A stretch of 64,000 bases of DNA from JBMOOG01 sp049324535 (GTDB taxonomy: Bacteria; Pseudomonadota; Alphaproteobacteria; Rhodobacterales; Rhodobacteraceae), in NCBI GenBank assembly GCA_049324535.1, contig JBMOOG010000015.1:40603-104602 (forward strand). Direction: 5' to 3'. Both the position numbers and the translations under genes were made by a program. The notes under the pieces were generated by a model that saw nothing but the letters and a program-made list of their open reading frames with translations, did not search any database and was not told where the DNA came from. This document shows, piece by piece, positions 1 through 12,060 of this stretch (within the stretch, counting starts at the first letter, position 1; each line of letters opens with the position of its first letter).

Positions 1-386
1 TGCTGGTCAAGGCCGCGGCGCACTGGCTCACGACCGGGCTGCCGCTGACGCTGGCCGCGCCGGTCTTCGGGCTGCTTCTGAACCTTCCCGGACCCGCCTT
101 TCCATGGCTGGTCGCCTCGCTCGCCATCGGAACGCCGGCGCTGTCGGTCATCGGCGCCTTCGGGGCCGCGCTGACGGTGGGCCTGAAGCGGGGCGGGCTG
201 CTGCTGTCGCTCCTCGTGCTGCCGCTCTACGTGCCCACGCTGATCTACGGGGCCGAGGCGGTGGCGCGCGGGGCCGAGGGCATGGCGACCGGGGCGGCGT
301 TTCTGATGCTGGGCGGCATCACCGCCGGGGCGCTGGCGGTGCTGCCCTTTGCGGCGGCGGCGGCGCTCCGCGTCAATCTGCGCTGA
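1..386 (+). CDS. ccmB: Heme exporter protein CcmB, C-terminal part
   Basis: The frame is open from the left edge (first full codon at base 3), so the gene is cut by the window. The visible 127 residues are very hydrophobic and form about three membrane segments, ending in a short basic tail. CcmB is the membrane subunit of the CcmAB ABC complex that releases holo-CcmE during cytochrome c maturation. Identity rests mainly on hydrophobic character and on the ccmC-ccmD-ccmG genes that follow in the usual order after 54 bp. ccmA would be expected just outside the window. Confidence 0.85.
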   Translation, partial: LVKAAAHWLTTGLPLTLAAPVFGLLLNLPGPAFPWLVASLAIGTPALSVIGAFGAALTVGLKRGGLLLSLLVLPLYVPTLIYGAEAVARGAEGMATGAAFLMLGGITAGALAVLPFAAAAALRVNLR

Positions 387-440
387 GAGCCTACGCGCAT
401 TTGAGTTGAGCGCGGTCCGGTGAAACGCTAGGGAAGGCGC

Positions 441-1169
441 ATGTCGATCTGGGAATACGCCAATCCGAAGAAGTTCATGCAGACCTCGTCCTGGGCCTTG
501 CCCTGGGTCGCGGCCGCCACGGTGCTGTGTCTCGGCACCGGGCTGATCTGGGGCTTCTTCTTCACGCCCGAGGACTACAAGCAGGGCTCGACCGTCAAGG
601 TCATTTACATCCACGTGCCCGCCGCGATGATGGCGATCAACGTCTGGGTGATGATGCTGGTCACCTCGCTCATCTGGCTCGTGCGGCGCCATCACGTCTC
701 GGCGCTGGCCGCCAAGGCGGCGGCGCCGGTCGGCATGACCTTCACCATGATCGCGCTGGTCACCGGGGCGATCTGGGGCCAGCCGATGTGGGGCACCTGG
801 TGGGCCTGGGATCCGCGGCTCACGTCGTTCCTGATCCTCTTCCTCTTCTACCTCGGCTATGTCGCGCTCTGGGAGGCGATCGAGAACCCCGATGCCGCGG
901 CCGACCTGACGGCGGTGCTGTGCCTCGTGGGGTCGGTCTTTGCCGTGCTCAGCCGCTACGCCGCGAACTTCTGGAACCAGGGCCTGCACCAGGGCGCGTC
1001 GCTGTCGATGGACGCCAAGGAGAACGTCTCGGATGTCTACTGGTATCCGCTCCTGCTGTGCATCGCGGGGTTCATCCTGCTGTTCGTGACGCTCGTGCTC
1101 TTGCGCACCCGCACCGAGATCCGCGCGCGCCGCATCAAGGCGCTGGACGCGCGCGAGAGGATGGCCTGA
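441..1169 (+). CDS. ccmC: Heme exporter protein CcmC
   Basis: This 242-residue inner-membrane protein passes heme to the chaperone CcmE in system I cytochrome c maturation. It carries the family's tryptophan-rich periplasmic signature (WGTWWAWDPRLTS, about residues 115-127) and about six membrane segments, with flanking histidines (IYIHVPAA near residue 56) that fit the heme axial ligands. Length is normal. A Shine-Dalgarno-like GGGAAGG lies just before the ATG. The stop overlaps the ccmD start as ATGA, which indicates translational coupling. Confidence 0.95.
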   Translation: MSIWEYANPKKFMQTSSWALPWVAAATVLCLGTGLIWGFFFTPEDYKQGSTVKVIYIHVPAAMMAINVWVMMLVTSLIWLVRRHHVSALAAKAAAPVGMTFTMIALVTGAIWGQPMWGTWWAWDPRLTSFLILFLFYLGYVALWEAIENPDAAADLTAVLCLVGSVFAVLSRYAANFWNQGLHQGASLSMDAKENVSDVYWYPLLLCIAGFILLFVTLVLLRTRTEIRARRIKALDARERMA

Positions 1170-1321
1170 TGCCCGAGCTTGGCAAATACGCGGTCACCGT
1201 GCTGTCGGCCTATGGCGTGACGATCCTGCTGGTCGCCGCGATCGTCGCGCAGACGATCCTGCGCGGACGGAAGGTCAAGCGCGCGCTCGAAGAACGGGAG
1301 GCACGTTCGCATCATGGCTAG
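1169..1321 (+). CDS. ccmD: Heme exporter protein CcmD
   Basis: This is a 50-residue protein with one membrane helix (about residues 9-28) followed by a strongly basic cytoplasmic tail (GRKVKRALEEREAR), the normal CcmD architecture. CcmD helps release holo-CcmE from CcmC and CcmAB. It starts inside the ccmC stop codon and overlaps the next gene by 8 bp. The sequence is too short to be recognised alone; position and topology make the call firm. Confidence 0.9.
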   Translation: MPELGKYAVTVLSAYGVTILLVAAIVAQTILRGRKVKRALEEREARSHHG

Positions 1322-1889
1322 GTTTTCGCCCTTCGTACTCCTTCCGCCGGCGCTGTTCGCCGGCCTCGCCGCCGTCTTTGTCTGGGGCACCGGGCGCGAA
1401 GGGGCCGAGACCCTGCCGTCGCAGCTGGTGGGCAAGCCGGCGCCGGCGGTCGATCTGGCGCCGCTCGGTGACACGCCCCTTCTGACCGATGCGGTGCTGA
1501 AGGCGCCGGGGGTCAAGATGGTGAACTTCTGGGGCACCTGGTGCGTGGCCTGCCGGGCCGAGCATCCGACGCTGCTGTGGATGAAGGACAACCTCGACGT
1601 GCCGCTGCACGGGGTGAACTTCGACGACAAGGTGCCGAATGCGCTGAAATACCTGGCCGAGGAGGGCAACCCCTTCGCCACGCTGGGCGAGGCGAGGACC
1701 GCCGCGACCAAGATCGACTGGGGTGTCTATGGCGCGCCCGAGACCTTCATCATCGACGGCAACGGCGTGGTGGTGCTGCGCTGGGCCGGGCCGATCACCG
1801 AACGGGTGCTGAAGTCCGACATCCTGCCGGCGATCGAAAAGGCGAAGGCCGCCGCACCGGCGGCGCCCGCATCGGCGCCCACGAACTGA
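1314..1889 (+). CDS. ccmG: Thiol:disulfide oxidoreductase CcmG/DsbE
   Basis: A 191-residue periplasmic thioredoxin-fold protein held by an N-terminal membrane anchor (about residues 8-25). The active site is WCVAC (Cys77 and Cys80) in the context NFWGTWCVACRAEHP, typical of the CcmG/DsbE family, and YGAPETFIID supplies the cis-proline segment. It keeps apocytochrome c cysteines reduced for heme attachment. It has an Ala/Pro-rich C-terminal tail. It is the last gene of the cluster; the 348 bp that follow lead to the convergent acnA. Confidence 0.93.
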   Translation: MARFSPFVLLPPALFAGLAAVFVWGTGREGAETLPSQLVGKPAPAVDLAPLGDTPLLTDAVLKAPGVKMVNFWGTWCVACRAEHPTLLWMKDNLDVPLHGVNFDDKVPNALKYLAEEGNPFATLGEARTAATKIDWGVYGAPETFIIDGNGVVVLRWAGPITERVLKSDILPAIEKAKAAAPAAPASAPTN

Positions 1890-2237
1890 ACCCGGAAAAG
1901 ACGGGGCGACGGGCGCGGCCGCACGGTCTGACCGTTTGCGCGACCGGCCGCCGTCCCATCGTGCCCCACCGCGGCCGCTGCACAGGCCGCGGTGGTGCTT
2001 GTCATGGGGTGCCGGCCGCCAGGATCAGCAGGACCAGCCCCATCGCCTCGAACCAGGGCATACTCACACGCAGGGTCCACACACGTTTCCCAAAGCGCAT
2101 CATGGATCCGTGATACCGCGCAGGGTCCTAAAAGAAAACCAAAGCCCGGCGCGACACCGGGCTTTGGCTGGGAAATCAGTGTTTCGACTTTTATCGGGTT
2201 GCCAACTTTTGGACAGGTCGGCGGGGAATGACGCCCC
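1890..2237. other. Intergenic region between ccmG and acnA
   Basis: This 348-bp stretch lies between convergent genes. The only clear element is a strong stem-loop whose T-rich side faces the minus strand, assigned to acnA. Open frames crossing the region have no start signal or family features, so I see no gene. No obvious separate terminator for the ccm operon is visible. Confidence 0.6.
2139..2167 (-). terminator. Rho-independent terminator of acnA
   Basis: There is a perfect 11-bp stem CCAAAGCCCGG / CCGGGCTTTGG with a 7-nt loop. On the minus strand the stem is followed directly by TTTTCTTTT; on the plus strand no T-run follows. It lies about 70 nt past the acnA stop. Confidence 0.88.
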
Positions 2238-4994
<2,757 letters not shown>

Positions 4995-5084
4995 GGCTGG
5001 TCTCCCCTGGCTCGGGCTGTCGCTGATCGCTCAATGACCCATCGGAGGGTAGCGATCAAGAGGTCCCGCGGCAAAATGTATACC

Positions 5085-5096
5085 ATTGTGCACAAT
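5085..5096. promoter_or_regulatory. Palindromic operator candidate upstream of acnA
   Basis: ATTGTGCACAAT is a perfect 12-bp palindrome about 90 bp before the acnA start and next to an AT-rich TATAC-containing stretch that could include the -10 region. The form resembles dimeric HTH regulator sites (GntR-like), but no regulator can be named from the sequence. Confidence 0.4.
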
Positions 5097-5200
5097 ATGC
5101 CGCACCCCCGGCTGCCGGTTGCGGGGCTCTCTCAAAACCTTGATTGGCCGCCGCGCTCGAGATTGATTAGGAAACAGGCAGTCAAGGGGATCGGATCGCG

Positions 5201-5905
5201 ATGCGTCGTCTGTTGTGCGTGGCCCTGGGGATGACCCTTGCCACGGCGGGAATCAGCACTGCCAATGCCGAGGAGTCGCCGGTGGTGGTCGAGCTCTACA
5301 CCTCGCAGGGCTGCTCGTCCTGTCCGGCGGCGGACGCGATCCTGTCGTCGCTGGCCGACCGCGAGGATGTGATCGCGCTGGCGCTGCACGTCGATTACTG
5401 GGACTACATCGGCTGGCCCGACACCTTCGCCAAGCCCGGCTTCACCAAGAGGCAGAAGGCCTATGCCCGGGCGGCGGGGGCGCACACGATCTACACGCCG
5501 CAGATGATCGTGCAGGGCCGCGAACAGCTGATCGGCGCCCGCCCCGGCGAGCTTGTCGAAAGCATCGCGCGCGAGATGCAGGGCGTTCCGCCGGTGGCGA
5601 TCGAGGCCGAGCGCGAGGGCGACAGCCTGCGCATCCGTGCCGTTGCCCAGTCGCCCCTGCCCGAAGGGGCGGTGGTGCAGCTGGTGCGCTACCGGCCAAG
5701 CGAGACCGTGCTGATCGAGCGCGGCGAGAACGCCGGGCGGTCCATCGACTACCGCAACATCGTGACCGACTGGACGCTGCTGGGCGACTGGGACGGGACC
5801 GGCCCGCTGGATCTGTCGGTGCCGGTCACCGGGACCGAACCCTCGGTGGTCATCCTTCAGGAACCCGGCCCCGGCGCGATCCTCGCCGCGCGCCGCATCC
5901 CCTGA
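5201..5905 (+). CDS. DUF1223 exported thioredoxin-like protein
   Basis: A 234-residue protein with a signal peptide (cleavage after about ANA, residue 23). The mature part begins with VVELYTSQGCSSCPAAD, giving a CxxC at Cys38/Cys41, the hallmark of DUF1223, a secreted thioredoxin-fold family common beside acnA in Rhodobacteraceae. The conserved HVDYWDYIGWPD segment follows near residue 65. Its substrate is not known; a periplasmic redox role is inference from the CxxC. The start is preceded by AGGGGA. It is divergent from acnA. Confidence 0.82.
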   Translation: MRRLLCVALGMTLATAGISTANAEESPVVVELYTSQGCSSCPAADAILSSLADREDVIALALHVDYWDYIGWPDTFAKPGFTKRQKAYARAAGAHTIYTPQMIVQGREQLIGARPGELVESIAREMQGVPPVAIEAEREGDSLRIRAVAQSPLPEGAVVQLVRYRPSETVLIERGENAGRSIDYRNIVTDWTLLGDWDGTGPLDLSVPVTGTEPSVVILQEPGPGAILAARRIP

Positions 5906-5930
5906 GCCGGGCTCTCCCGGCGACGCCCGC

Positions 5931-6821
5931 CTAGCGGCGCTTCCAGCGGCGATGGATCCAGAGCCACTGGTCCATGTGGTCGCGCACCAGCGCCTCGAGG
6001 CTGTCGTTCAGCGCCTGGGTCATGGCGCGCGGCTCGCCGGGCGGGATCGGGGCCTCGACCCGCAGTTCGAAATCCAGCCCATCGGGCTGGCGGATCGCGT
6101 AGATCGGGATCAGCTCGGCGCCATACTTGAGCGCGAGGTCCGCGGCCGAGGTCGCGGTCATGGCCGGAACCCCGAAGAAGCTGAGCACCTCGCCGCGGCC
6201 CATGTGCTGGTCCATGACGATCCCGAGCATCCCGCCCGCGCGCAGGTGGCGCACCATCTCGGACAGGCCCTTCTTACCGCGCGGGAACAGGGGCTTGCCG
6301 ATGGTCTCGATGGCCCGGACGTAATGGGCGTTGAAGGCGGGGTTCTTCATCGGCCGGTAGAGCCCGCCCAGGGGATAGCCGCGCGCGATCAGCGCGGCGC
6401 GGGCGGCGTCGTAATTGCCGAAATGGCCGGTGACCAGGATGACCGGGCGTCCCGCGGCACGGGCCGCCTCAAGCGCGGCGGCCCCCGGACCGGTCAGCGG
6501 CACGTCCCGCACCCGGTCGATGAAGGCGCGCCCCGAGTAGATCTCGGCGATGGTGCGGCCGAGGTTGTCGGGAACGCTGCGCGTCAGACGGCGGACATCG
6601 GATTCGGGCAGGTCCGGCATCGCCAGCGCGAGGTTGTCGCGGATGCGGCGGCGGAACCCGGCAACCGGGGCCAGAACGTGCGCGACCAGCCAGCCGGCCA
6701 GCGGAACCCGCCAGCGGTAGGGCAGGACCAGCGCCGCGCCGATCATGGCGCGGAACGCAAGGTCGGTGATCCGATCCGCAAGCGTCGCGCGCCGTGGTTT
6801 CTTCTTGCCTCGTCTGGCCAT
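5931..6821 (-). CDS. Lysophospholipid/lipid A acyltransferase (LpxL/HtrB family)
   Basis: A 296-residue member of the LPLAT superfamily (lipid A biosynthesis acyltransferases). The catalytic region VTGHFGNYDAAR near residue 130 gives the H-x4-D/E motif, although the fourth-position residue arrangement (HFGNYD) is typical of the LpxL group. A basic N-terminus (MARRGKKKPRR) precedes a hydrophobic anchor. It probably adds a secondary acyl chain to lipid A at the inner membrane. Which chain or acceptor cannot be told. The gene is monocistronic and convergent with the DUF1223 gene. Confidence 0.85.
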   Translation of the reverse strand: MARRGKKKPRRATLADRITDLAFRAMIGAALVLPYRWRVPLAGWLVAHVLAPVAGFRRRIRDNLALAMPDLPESDVRRLTRSVPDNLGRTIAEIYSGRAFIDRVRDVPLTGPGAAALEAARAAGRPVILVTGHFGNYDAARAALIARGYPLGGLYRPMKNPAFNAHYVRAIETIGKPLFPRGKKGLSEMVRHLRAGGMLGIVMDQHMGRGEVLSFFGVPAMTATSAADLALKYGAELIPIYAIRQPDGLDFELRVEAPIPPGEPRAMTQALNDSLEALVRDHMDQWLWIHRRWKRR

Positions 6822-6932
6822 GCCGTTCCGGGTCCGGTGTCGCGCCAGACATAGAGACGGCGGCCGCGCCCGGCAAGCCGGGCCCGAACCGGCCGCCGCG
6901 CGCGACCGGGCCGGCCGGGCAGGGCCGTCGGG

Positions 6933-7967
6933 TCAGGCCGCGTCCTCGGCGGTCTCGGGCTGGACGAGCGTGATCTCCTTCGCCTCGGCCAGGGCGAGGA
7001 TCGCCGACACCAGTTCGGCCTGGGCCGCCTCGGCATCGCGTGGCCGCGGCTGGCCGCGTTCGGCCATTTCCTCGCGCAGCGCGGCCGCCATGCGCTGCGA
7101 CAGGTTGGCCAGCAGGAACTCGGCCGCCGCGGCGTCGGGTCCGGACGCCCCCGCCAGCGCGGTCACCAGACGCGCCTGGTCGATGCCGCGGATCGCCTTG
7201 GCCACGTCGCGGCCGGCGAGGCGGGCGGGAATGTCGGCGAAGGTGAAGATCGCGCGGCGCACCTGGCGGGCGAATTCCGCATCGTCGGTCTCGATCCCGG
7301 CGAGGATCTCGTCGCGGATGGCGGCGGTCGTGGCGTTCAGGATGGCGCCGACCCGTTCCTCGGGAGGGGTCGCAAAGGCCTTCTCGGGCACGAGGTCGAG
7401 CTGGTCGAGCAGGGTCTGCCCGATCGTCTGCACCAGCGCGGGCGCCGCCGCGGTGGTCTGGGCCATGGTGGTCGCGATGCGCCGCGCCCGTTCGCCGGGC
7501 AGGGACGAGAGCAGGCCCGCCGCCTTGGCCACCGGCAGCTTCGACAGGATGATCGCCCCCACCTCAAGGCTTTCCGCGGCGATGACCGGCCGCAGGCGGT
7601 CATCGGGGATCGCGGCCAGCCGCGGCCAGGGATCGGCCTGTTCGCCCGCGCGCCGGCGCAGCACGCCGCGCGCGCCCGGCGTGATGCGGCCTTCAAGCAG
7701 GGACAGCGTGTCGTCGATGCCGGCGGGAAAGGTCACGCCGACCGAATCGAGCAGCGCGCTGAATTCGGCAATCACGCTGCGCAGCGTCTCGCGATCGACA
7801 AGGCGCATCGAGGCGATCTGCTCGGCCAGCGCGGCCTGCAGATCGTCCGGCAGGGATGCGATCGGCAGGTCCGCCCCCTGGGCCATCAGCACCCGCACCA
7901 GAATGGCGGCTTTCTGGCGGCCGGTCAGCCGCAGCGGCGGTGAGGCGTGCGCAGGCGCGACCGTCAT
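6933..7967 (-). CDS. Isolated divergent FliG-like flagellar motor switch protein
   Basis: This 344-residue protein has FliG features along its length: an N-terminal LTGRQKAAILVRVL (residues 14-27), a middle ARM-like segment, and a C-terminal domain with FTFADIP, DVAKAIRGID and NLSQRMAAALREEMAERG. FliG forms the rotor ring face that meets the stator. The middle-domain EHPQ motif that binds FliM is replaced by ESLE (residues 132-135), and the protein is Ala-rich. No flagellar gene lies nearby. It may be a true FliG placed away from its cluster or a repurposed paralogue. The start is supported by AGGAG upstream. Confidence 0.75.
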   Translation of the reverse strand: MTVAPAHASPPLRLTGRQKAAILVRVLMAQGADLPIASLPDDLQAALAEQIASMRLVDRETLRSVIAEFSALLDSVGVTFPAGIDDTLSLLEGRITPGARGVLRRRAGEQADPWPRLAAIPDDRLRPVIAAESLEVGAIILSKLPVAKAAGLLSSLPGERARRIATTMAQTTAAAPALVQTIGQTLLDQLDLVPEKAFATPPEERVGAILNATTAAIRDEILAGIETDDAEFARQVRRAIFTFADIPARLAGRDVAKAIRGIDQARLVTALAGASGPDAAAAEFLLANLSQRMAAALREEMAERGQPRPRDAEAAQAELVSAILALAEAKEITLVQPETAEDAA

Positions 7968-8039
7968 GTCCCGACTCCTGTCCCGGAGGATACGGAGCCG
8001 AGGCTAGGCCTACGGCCTTAAGTGCGGGTTACGGCCGGC

Positions 8040-8195
8040 TCAGCCGGTCACGACCACGCAGCGTTTGGCGTCCTTGTCCCAGGTCTGGCCGTCGGCGCAG
8101 GTGAACTTGACGTGATCCCGGTCACACATCGCCAGCGCGGCGCTGGCGGGGGCGAGGACGGCGGCAGCGGTGAAGGCGGCGATAAGAATCTTCAT
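8040..8195 (-). CDS. Small exported protein with four cysteines
   Basis: A 51-residue protein with a clear signal peptide (hydrophobic core, cleavage at about ALA, residue 22). The mature part of about 29 residues has three cysteines (CDRDHVKFTCADGQTWDKDAKRC split here as C24, C33 and C46) in a pattern resembling small chitin-binding-like or secreted disulfide peptides. A good ribosome-binding site (GGGAG) stands before the ATG. The sequence is short, so the family is unclear; similar small proteins occur in Rhodobacteraceae. Function unknown. It follows the purB start region by 148 bp on the same strand. Confidence 0.65.
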   Translation of the reverse strand: MKILIAAFTAAAVLAPASAALAMCDRDHVKFTCADGQTWDKDAKRCVVVTG

Positions 8196-8343
8196 CTCAA
8201 GGCTCCCTTGCGAGGTGTCGCTGGGGAAAGAGTGCCAGCACGGCCGCCGGCCGGGCAAGCGCGCCGTCCGGCCGGGGCGCCGTTTCACGCGAACGTGAGA
8301 CGCCGGGCGCGCGCAGCGGCCCCTTGCGGCGCGGCGGCCGGAC

Positions 8344-9648
<1,305 letters not shown>

Positions 9649-9722
9649 CGGGCGGCCCTCCGTGCGGCTGTCGCCCGTGGCCTTAGACGTCGCTGGGCGG
9701 CCACGCAAGACCGCTCGGTGTC

Positions 9723-10586
9723 TCAGAGACCGTGCGACCGGTCGTAGGCGCTGGGCGCGGGCGGCTGCCAGCCCGCGGGCGGCGCGGCGGGTGCGAAGAT
9801 CTCGACCAGAAGCGGATGGCAGACGGCCGCGTCCGACGAATGTTCGGCGCCGCAATCGCCGCCGGGGCAGGCCGAAAGCGCGCCCAGAAGGTCGATCTCG
9901 GCGAAGAACTCGAGATAATCGCCTGGCCGCACCGGCGAGGCCTTCATGAAATACTGGCCGGTGTCGCGGGTGAAACCCGTGCACATGAAGACGTTGAGCA
10001 CGTCGTGGACCAGCGGCTCGGCTTCCCACAGGCCCAGTCCCCGCTCGGCCGCCAGTGCCCGCGTCAGGTTCGAATGGCAGCAGTGGTGATAGGGCCCGCC
10101 GTCGCCGAGCAGGCAATGGGTGTAGGGATCGCAGCGCGTGCCGATGACATCGTGGACCGACCCGCCGAAGGCGTCGAAGCCGTACCAGTCGAGCGTGTCC
10201 TCGGTGATCGTGGCCAACGGCCGCAGCGTCGGGAAGTTCGACCAGAGCCGGTCGCCGGTCGAAAGATGGGTGCCGTGCAGGGCGCGGGTCTTGCCCGAGT
10301 AGAAGCGCTCGGACAGATCGCCCGCGTTCCACAGGTTTAGGTCGCCGACCTGCGGACCGCCGATCGACCGGATGCGGAAGAAGTGCCCGGCCGGAACCGC
10401 GAAGCAGCGCGCCTCGCGCGGAGGCACCAAGACCTCGGCGGTGCGGACCCAACCGGGGCGGGCGGCGCGATAGGCGGCGAGGTCCGGGCGCGGGAGGCCC
10501 TCGACCGGGTAGCAGATCACCGGGGCCACGGCGCGGCGGGCGGCCGCGTCCGGGGGCGGGGCGTGTTCGGGGTGGTCGGGCTTCAT
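9723..10586 (-). CDS. DUF1989 urea-carboxylase-associated family protein
   Basis: A 287-residue protein matching DUF1989, with the family's conserved stretches: GDLNLWNAGDLSERF, the TRALHGTHLSTGDRLWS segment, TITEDTLDWYG and GTRCDPYTHCLLGDGGPYHHCCHSNLTRAL. Several conserved Cys/His residues suggest a metal site. Relatives sit beside urea carboxylase genes or, in roseobacters, beside methylamine, DMSP and related catabolic genes. The gene starts 16 bp after dddP and is probably co-transcribed with it. The biochemical activity is not established. Confidence 0.85.
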   Translation of the reverse strand: MKPDHPEHAPPPDAAARRAVAPVICYPVEGLPRPDLAAYRAARPGWVRTAEVLVPPREARCFAVPAGHFFRIRSIGGPQVGDLNLWNAGDLSERFYSGKTRALHGTHLSTGDRLWSNFPTLRPLATITEDTLDWYGFDAFGGSVHDVIGTRCDPYTHCLLGDGGPYHHCCHSNLTRALAAERGLGLWEAEPLVHDVLNVFMCTGFTRDTGQYFMKASPVRPGDYLEFFAEIDLLGALSACPGGDCGAEHSSDAAVCHPLLVEIFAPAAPPAGWQPPAPSAYDRSHGL

Positions 10587-10602
10587 CGCGGGGTTTCCGG
10601 GG

Positions 10603-11937
10603 TCAGGCGGCCAGTCGGGGATCGAAGGGGTAGGTTGTCAGGTTCTCGTGCCCGGTTTCGGTGATCAGCACCTGGTCCTCGAGCTTGATCGAGAAACCGC
10701 CGCCCTCGGGGCTGACCAGCGCCTCGACGCAGAGCACCATGCCCGGCTCCAGCGCCACGTCGAAGGCGCCCTCGACCCAGGCGTCGGGGTAGGGAACCAG
10801 GGGCCATTCGTCGCAGAGCCCGACGCCGTGCATCTTGCAGGAATACTTCTGCCGCGCGTATGGCGCATCCAGCCGGTGGCCGCCGAAGGTCAGCTCGCGG
10901 ATCGTCACCCCGGGCCGCAGCATCGCCATGTTCGCGCGCAGGTGGTCGCGTGCGTGCCCAAAGGCCGCGATCATCGCGTTCGTCGGACGCCCGTCGCCCA
11001 CCCACCAGGTGCGCGAGATGTCGATGCAGATCCCGTAGCAGCCGATCAGGTCGGTGTCGAAGGCGACGATCTCGTCGGTGCCGATGATCCGCGGCCCGCA
11101 TTCCTGGAACCACGGGTTGGTGCGCGGCCCCGAGGCCAGAAGCCGGGTCTCGATCCATTCGCCGCCGCGGCGGATGTTGCCGGCGTGCAGCTCGGCCCAG
11201 ACCGCATCCTCGCTGACGCCACCCTTCGGGATTTCGGCGCGCGCAAAGGCCTCCATGCCGGCAATCGCCGCCTCGCAGGCGTGATGGGCGCAGCGCATCG
11301 CGGCGATCTCGTCCGGCCCCTTGATGGCGCGGGCGCGCTCGGTCAGCACCTCGCCCTCGAGCACCTCGAACCCGGCGCGCTCGAGCGCCCGCAGCCCGTG
11401 CACCATGATCTTGTCCACCGCGAGGCGCCGGCTGGCCCCGGCATGGGCGTGCATGACCTCGTCCACCTGGCCCGCGAAGGACGCCGCATCGGCGGCGGTC
11501 GCCTCGCCGCAGACGTTGTAGAAGAAGGACGCACCCGACCGCACCTCGGCCACCAGCGGGTTGAAGGCCGACAGGAACGGCGCCTGCCTGTAGTCCCAGA
11601 GCACCATGTACCCGTCGGCGCAGAGGAGGACCGCGCGGAACGGGTTGTGGCTGTTCCAGAGCTGCATGTTGGTGCTGTCGGTCGCGTAGCGGATGTTCAG
11701 CGGATCGAACATCAGAAGCCCGCCGATGTCGCGCGCGACCAGCCCGGCCACCAGCCGGCGCCAGCGGAAACCGCGCATCCGTTCCAGATCGGGCAGGGCC
11801 AGCCCCGCCGCCTCCCATTCGCGGAACGCCAGCTGTGTCGGCCCGATCGCGACGCGGTCGTTGTCGTTGGGGCTGCCGTCGCCCAGCCGGTCGGCCCGGC
11901 CGGGGTCGATCTTCCTGCGTTCGCGGTAGGGGTCCAT
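10603..11937 (-). CDS. dddP: DMSP lyase DddP (M24 metallopeptidase-like)
   Basis: This 444-residue protein is a close match, from memory, to roseobacter DddP, which cleaves dimethylsulfoniopropionate to DMS and acrylate. DddP has a creatinase N-terminal domain and a pita-bread M24 domain. The six metal-binding residues known from Ruegeria lacuscaerulensis DddP (D295, D297, D307, H371, E406, E421) align with D294, D296, D306, H370, E405 and E420 here, a constant offset of one. The hallmark segments NIRYATDSTNMQLWN and KMHGVGLCDEWPLV are intact. It is the first gene of a short operon with the DUF1989 gene. Confidence 0.94.
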   Translation of the reverse strand: MDPYRERRKIDPGRADRLGDGSPNDNDRVAIGPTQLAFREWEAAGLALPDLERMRGFRWRRLVAGLVARDIGGLLMFDPLNIRYATDSTNMQLWNSHNPFRAVLLCADGYMVLWDYRQAPFLSAFNPLVAEVRSGASFFYNVCGEATAADAASFAGQVDEVMHAHAGASRRLAVDKIMVHGLRALERAGFEVLEGEVLTERARAIKGPDEIAAMRCAHHACEAAIAGMEAFARAEIPKGGVSEDAVWAELHAGNIRRGGEWIETRLLASGPRTNPWFQECGPRIIGTDEIVAFDTDLIGCYGICIDISRTWWVGDGRPTNAMIAAFGHARDHLRANMAMLRPGVTIRELTFGGHRLDAPYARQKYSCKMHGVGLCDEWPLVPYPDAWVEGAFDVALEPGMVLCVEALVSPEGGGFSIKLEDQVLITETGHENLTTYPFDPRLAA

Positions 11938-12060
11938 CGGCGCCTCCCGGCCTTTGCCCGCAGCTTCGCCCCCGCCCGGGCCGCCGGGCTTGCCCGAAAC
12001 CGACGCCGGGGGGGCCGATTCCCGCTATCCTCCGGCAAAACCGGGGCCTATCACCCGGAC

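Noticed and set aside
10648..12060. Long in-frame 5' extension of the DUF3445 gene
   Set aside because: It is antisense to dddP; the family start matches the ATG at 12061.
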